DNA of 64,000 nt from Symbiodinium sp. CCMP2592 (lineage: Eukaryota > Sar > Dinophyceae > Suessiales > Symbiodiniaceae): contig CAJNDT010001857.1 in assembly GCA_905221615.1 (NCBI GenBank), positions 536,001 to 600,000 on the forward strand, in the 5' to 3' direction. Shown here one piece after another: positions 60,521 through 64,000 of the stretch. Position numbers and translations under genes: made by a program. Position 1 is the first letter of the stretch; every line of letters starts with the position of its first letter. Under the pieces are notes generated by a model. The model ran no database searches. It had not been told where the DNA came from and was given only the letters and a program-made list of their open reading frames with translations.

Positions 60521-63500
60521 GAGAAGTAGTCAGGATGCAGCCGGTTGCTGATTCCAGACAGCTAGAAAATGTTGGCATGACTTCAGTGAGTGTTTGACGC
60601 TTACCCTGCTTCCTCTGCGTTCCTGTGCGCAGTTTCGAGCGCGCACCCATGCTAGCAACTCGCTCCCCCAGTCCATAAGTGGCAAAATTCCTGAACCTGT
60701 GGCTAGTACTGCTCAGGATTGTGATACTGATACACCCTGCTAACTCAGTCCACGACTCCCTCGATCCAAGACCTGAAGCGCACACACACAATAATTGTAA
60801 GAAACTCACTCGTTAAAGCCTGAACCCCGAAAGCAGCCCGAAAGCACGGCATCGCTTTGGACATGTAGTTCTCGGATCGGTTCTGCTGCACCCATGCCTT
60901 TGCAAGGAGACACTGGACTCTATCATCGGACCCCAAAGTGTCAGTCCGTTCCTAGACGCACCTGCCGGACCTACCTCGGCCGCCCCTTATCTGCGGAGTT
61001 TCGACACGGGGTCATGGAAATACGGGACCCAAAGCTGGACGCTTTGAATGAGATCCTTCCCAAAGCGCCTAAACCTCAATCCCCAAGTCCTGAAAACTCC
61101 CTGTCGCAAGCCGACGATTGAAAGCAAGCAAAATCCAGCTAAAGCCCAGAACGAGCTCAGAATCAAGGGCGGAACCTTGGACCATCCTGCTTGGAGACGA
61201 GCTTCCCTGGCGATGCAAGCAGGCTAGGGCTTTACAGCTTTTGGCAACGAAGTCTTGAGGGCACCGGGGTTTTGAAGCTTCGTGTTTACAGGTGTTGGGT
61301 TCAAGCGTTTAGGGGTGTGCTGGTTTCTTTGTGTTTTTAATTATCATTCCTAGGCTTTGCGTTACATCTTGTAGAGCCACAGGGGGGAGGGGCCGGGCTT
61401 TAGGGGTTCAGGGCCCATGCGCCACCCATGCCAAGCCCTAATCCCCGTGCACCCTTGCGGGAGGTTCCATTGAATTGTATTGAACCCTGTGAGGCTTTAG
61501 GATGAGCGGGTGTGGCAAACCGAGACGAGACTCTGAAGCATGATCTCTGCATGGAACGCTCTCGACGCACCCAGAGAGAACAAACTCGTGTATCTCAGGA
61601 CGATACTTTGCATGTACCGACAGCTCCTGAAACTAAACGGCTAGTTAGTCAAACACGAGAGGCGACGATTGTGGCCAGAGGCCCAAGTTTACATGTGAGC
61701 AATTTCCCATGATCCTCCAAGCCGCCGGTTACAGATGCAATATTTTCCTAAGATAGAACCCTCCGCACCCATAGTCTTATTCTTTGACAAACAAGTTTTG
61801 TTACACTGGGCATCTGCTTGAGGCACTTTCTGACTTCCCGGCGAAGCTCCCGGTCTACGGGCCTGCAGGGTGACCTACCAGCGAGTCTCCGGCGATAAGA
61901 CCAAGGGCAACTGGACGCATGGGCCGTTTCTTCAGGTTCGTTGTCACTTCTCAAGGGCTGCTTCAATCAAGGATGATCAACCATTTTGGTTCATGCTTGG
62001 GCTGAGATTTGTGAAGCTCCCACAGCAGAGCAAGCACGAGTTCACGAGCGTCGAAGAGGCTCAGCAAAACGCCAGCGAGGACGCAAACCGGCAGAGATTT
62101 GTGGCGATTGATATGGGAGTTTCATACACTTGCATTAATAGGTTGATAGTAAAATACCAGTCGAAAAGACATCTTATGAAGATTGACTCGCTTTTGAAGC
62201 ACTACCCCTTTGACATGGTTTCGGAGGCTTGGAGTTGCTACTTCTGAGTTAAGCAGTGCGAGTGCAACTGCTCTTGTCACACCATCATCTATCATTTCCA
62301 CACGTGGCTTTCGCGATAACGGTCTTTATAGGGGTTTAAAGGTTGTTTATCAGGGTGTCTCCAGTTTTTGCTTTGAGCACGGTCTAAGAAGTCGGAGTGC
62401 CTTCCTTGGCTTTTTCTGTAAGGATACTTTTAAAATTCTTTGCGGCTCCACAATCTGACCAACCTGAGAGCTCCCCTATCGGCCGTTCGCCTTGCGGGTG
62501 GCGCTTCTCAAACGCGAGTCTGGCACAACAAGACTGCGGCCACTCGCTCGCGGCATGTCTCTAGGGAAGGACCCCCGGCAAAAAGGTCCGGTCGGATTCA
62601 GTGTGTGGGCCGTTAGCACACGAAAATCCCATTGAGGCGAAAACCTCTTTGAGTAAAGCATCTGCCTCAAACCAGTCAGTTTCTACTGATTTCCAGGAAT
62701 ATTTCCTAATGGAATTGTTTTGAGTTCTCTGAGTTAAACACTGTGTGTTTTCATCTCGTGCATTGCTCCTGGCTGCTCTTCAATGGGACAGAGGTGGCCT
62801 ACACTGCTGAGTGCAGAGGCATCGCTGACGGTGATGCTCAGGAGCGGGAAAATGCGCCCATACTTGTCTCAATGTGCTTAACGTACTTTCTGCTTTGAAA
62901 TTGCATATCTTGATGTTCAATAAACGATGCTATCTCCGAACCCAAGATGGTCAACCGAACTCCTAGAAGGCATGACCTACATTGCTGAGAAGTGGTTGGA
63001 TCTTGCCTACGGTGTAGGAGTCAGGAGATTGAGTTCACGGCGTCAGGATCGTGTAGATTTAAGTTGTGGTTCTAGTCGGACTGCGCGCTTGTGTGACACC
63101 GTTGTAAGCCGTCTGCGTGGTCAACTGACATGGCTGTGTTGAGTTGCCCATACTGTTTTTTCATAATTTGTCGTCCCTCTGTGTTTCAAAGGCTTCCAGG
63201 CATTTTAGCTTGATGCCTGGATTCTGAGAAAAAAGCAGGCTTGGATTCTTCATCTCGAGTGCACGCCGAAGCCTAAAGCCACCAATTCGTTCGTCCACTC
63301 CCTGCAAGGCTTCAGATTCCATGTAAACGTTAGAACCATCACAGGTACGATTTGGACGCCAAACTACCAAAGCGCGAACCTCTCAAGAAGCTGTAGCCCC
63401 TTGCCGCAACATACCCCATGGCAAAACTATGTAGTCCTGTAAGCCCCTTACTTATCAACCGTTTTTAGTTTAAACCTTTCCGGCAGCCCTCAAAAGACTC

Positions 63501-64000
63501 TTTGTATCTCTTTGTCCGACCAATCTGCCGCAGCTGTGGCTCGGTTCGCTTCTGCCCTCTCTTCAGGGAGAACGCAGGAGGACCGAGCAGGCTCAAAGTC
63601 TCAAAGTCCGTTTCTGAGGGCTTCAGGGCTTTTGGGTTTCAGGGTTCGGGCCAAAAGGGAGCTTGGAAATGGCAGCCATGAAGGATTTTGCTCTAGAGGA
63701 GCATTTCGCAAGCATTGAGGATTTAGGGTTCAGGGTGTGGTTGTCGAGAGCCGTAAACGTGACCACGTGCAGTACATCCAGCATAAGGGGTAAGGCGCTG
63801 ATGATGGTGATCAAGATGGTGATGGTTATGATGATGACTATGATACTGGTAATGATGGCATCTTTTGAGGATTTCTACGGCAACAGCCGGATATCAATGT
63901 TGGGGTACTTCTGATCGTGTGATGAGTAACAGCGAGTTAGCATTGAGCGCCAGGGGAGGAGCTTGGGCATGAGGACGACGACGAAGATGATGCCGATGAC
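54086..64000 (+). CDS. gene 6: unrecognised protein, 3' end outside window
   Basis: I do not recognise this protein. Phase-compatible exons giving 242 codons to the window edge are 54086-54160, 54706-54785, 56849-56897, 58515-58562, 58871-58943, 60094-60141, 60956-60992, 61869-61935, 62026-62082, 62794-62853, 63534-63590, 63684-63711 and 63954-64000. The clearest are 58871 (VLHFHPRELEAEKDKLCLTL), 61869 (VTYQRVSGDKTKGNWTHGPF then LQ) and 62794 (VAYTAECRGIADGDAQEREN). The N-terminus is Pro/Arg-rich (MNRREPDPSLPSRPPPPRL). The last exon is very acidic (EELGHEDDDEDDADD) and runs off the window. Exons 54706, 60956 and 63684 were chosen partly for phase and are weak. No catalytic motif or domain was identified. 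Confidence 0.45.
54364..54424. repeat. GA repeat with duplicated spacer
   Basis: Two GA runs, each followed by the same short AACCAACCAT spacer, in the first intron of gene 6. Confidence 0.9.
54593..54642. repeat. TA/CA microsatellite
   Basis: A TA run followed by CATA units in the first intron of gene 6. Confidence 0.85.
55121..55507 (+). other. 128-codon ORF inside a gene 6 intron
   Basis: It is open from ATG to stop and not repetitive, with codon use unlike the GC3-rich exons around it. It lies in the intron 54786-56848. It may be chance, a remnant of a mobile element, or a small intronless gene; no motif was recognised. Confidence 0.25.
55732..55754. repeat. GT dinucleotide repeat
   Basis: A short GT run in the second intron of gene 6. 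Confidence 0.85.
60243..60524. repeat. long (AGT)n trinucleotide tract
   Basis: About 280 bp of AGT with GGT and AGC variants, in the gene 6 intron 60142-60955. Confidence 0.95.
63797..63855. repeat. ATG/GAT-rich imperfect repeat
   Basis: Imperfect GATGGT/ATGATG units in the last complete intron of gene 6. Confidence 0.7.

Noticed and set aside
60157-60809. Poly-Val and poly-Thr ORFs on both strands
   Set aside because: They are an artefact of the third AGT tract.
1-64000. Bacterial-type operons, CRISPR arrays, tRNA and rRNA genes
   Set aside because: No Shine-Dalgarno-linked ORFs, spaced direct repeats or recognisable RNA genes were seen. The exon structure marks the DNA as eukaryotic.

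Overview
The window looks like nuclear DNA of a dinoflagellate (a Symbiodinium-like or related genome), though no species can be named from sequence alone. There are no long genes in one piece. Coding sequence occurs as many short exons (about 20-210 nt) on the + strand, separated by introns of 0.2-5 kb. Exons were found as GC3-rich, protein-like stretches after an AG acceptor, usually AG|G. They were then joined by requiring codon phase to match across each intron. In the two best-supported genes the 5' splice sites are mostly GC, with some GT and GA, which is a known dinoflagellate trait. Other supporting traits are genes all on one strand, short gaps between some genes, and an AG 6-11 nt upstream of each inferred start codon, as expected for spliced-leader trans-splicing.

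Layout: (1) about 187-2461, the 3' part of an unrecognised acidic protein. (2) 2510-11013, a 264-codon J-domain-like protein whose helices III-IV are canonical but in which I find no HPD motif; an acidic insertion splits the domain. (3) 11214-17686, a complete 191-aa EngB/YihA (GTPBP8-type) GTPase with G1, G3 and G4 motifs, in 11 exons. (4) 17780-42539, a 27-exon model for an unrecognised 513-aa protein with an N-terminal signal anchor and a charged helical C-terminal region. (5) 45633-52630, a compact 255-aa RBR (RING1-IBR-RING2) E3 ubiquitin ligase in 10 exons, with the catalytic RING2 cysteine present. (6) 54086 to past the window end, an unrecognised protein with an acidic region at the edge.

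Introns and intergenic DNA hold microsatellites (TA/CA/CATA, ATCC, ATCT) and three long (ACT/AGT)n tracts, one in an intron of each of genes 4, 5 and 6. Most of the rest is low-complexity filler that resembles decayed TTTAGGG/CCCTAAA telomere repeat in both orientations. No tRNA, rRNA, CRISPR array, transposase or reverse transcriptase was recognised.

The genes do not form an obvious pathway. EngB GTPases serve organelle or bacterial-type ribosome assembly, RBR ligases act in ubiquitination, and J proteins are chaperone partners. Exon boundaries are inferences: GC and GA donors are permissive, so individual ends can be wrong even where the gene is right. Genes 1-4 could also be spliced in frame into a larger product; this is given as an alternative.
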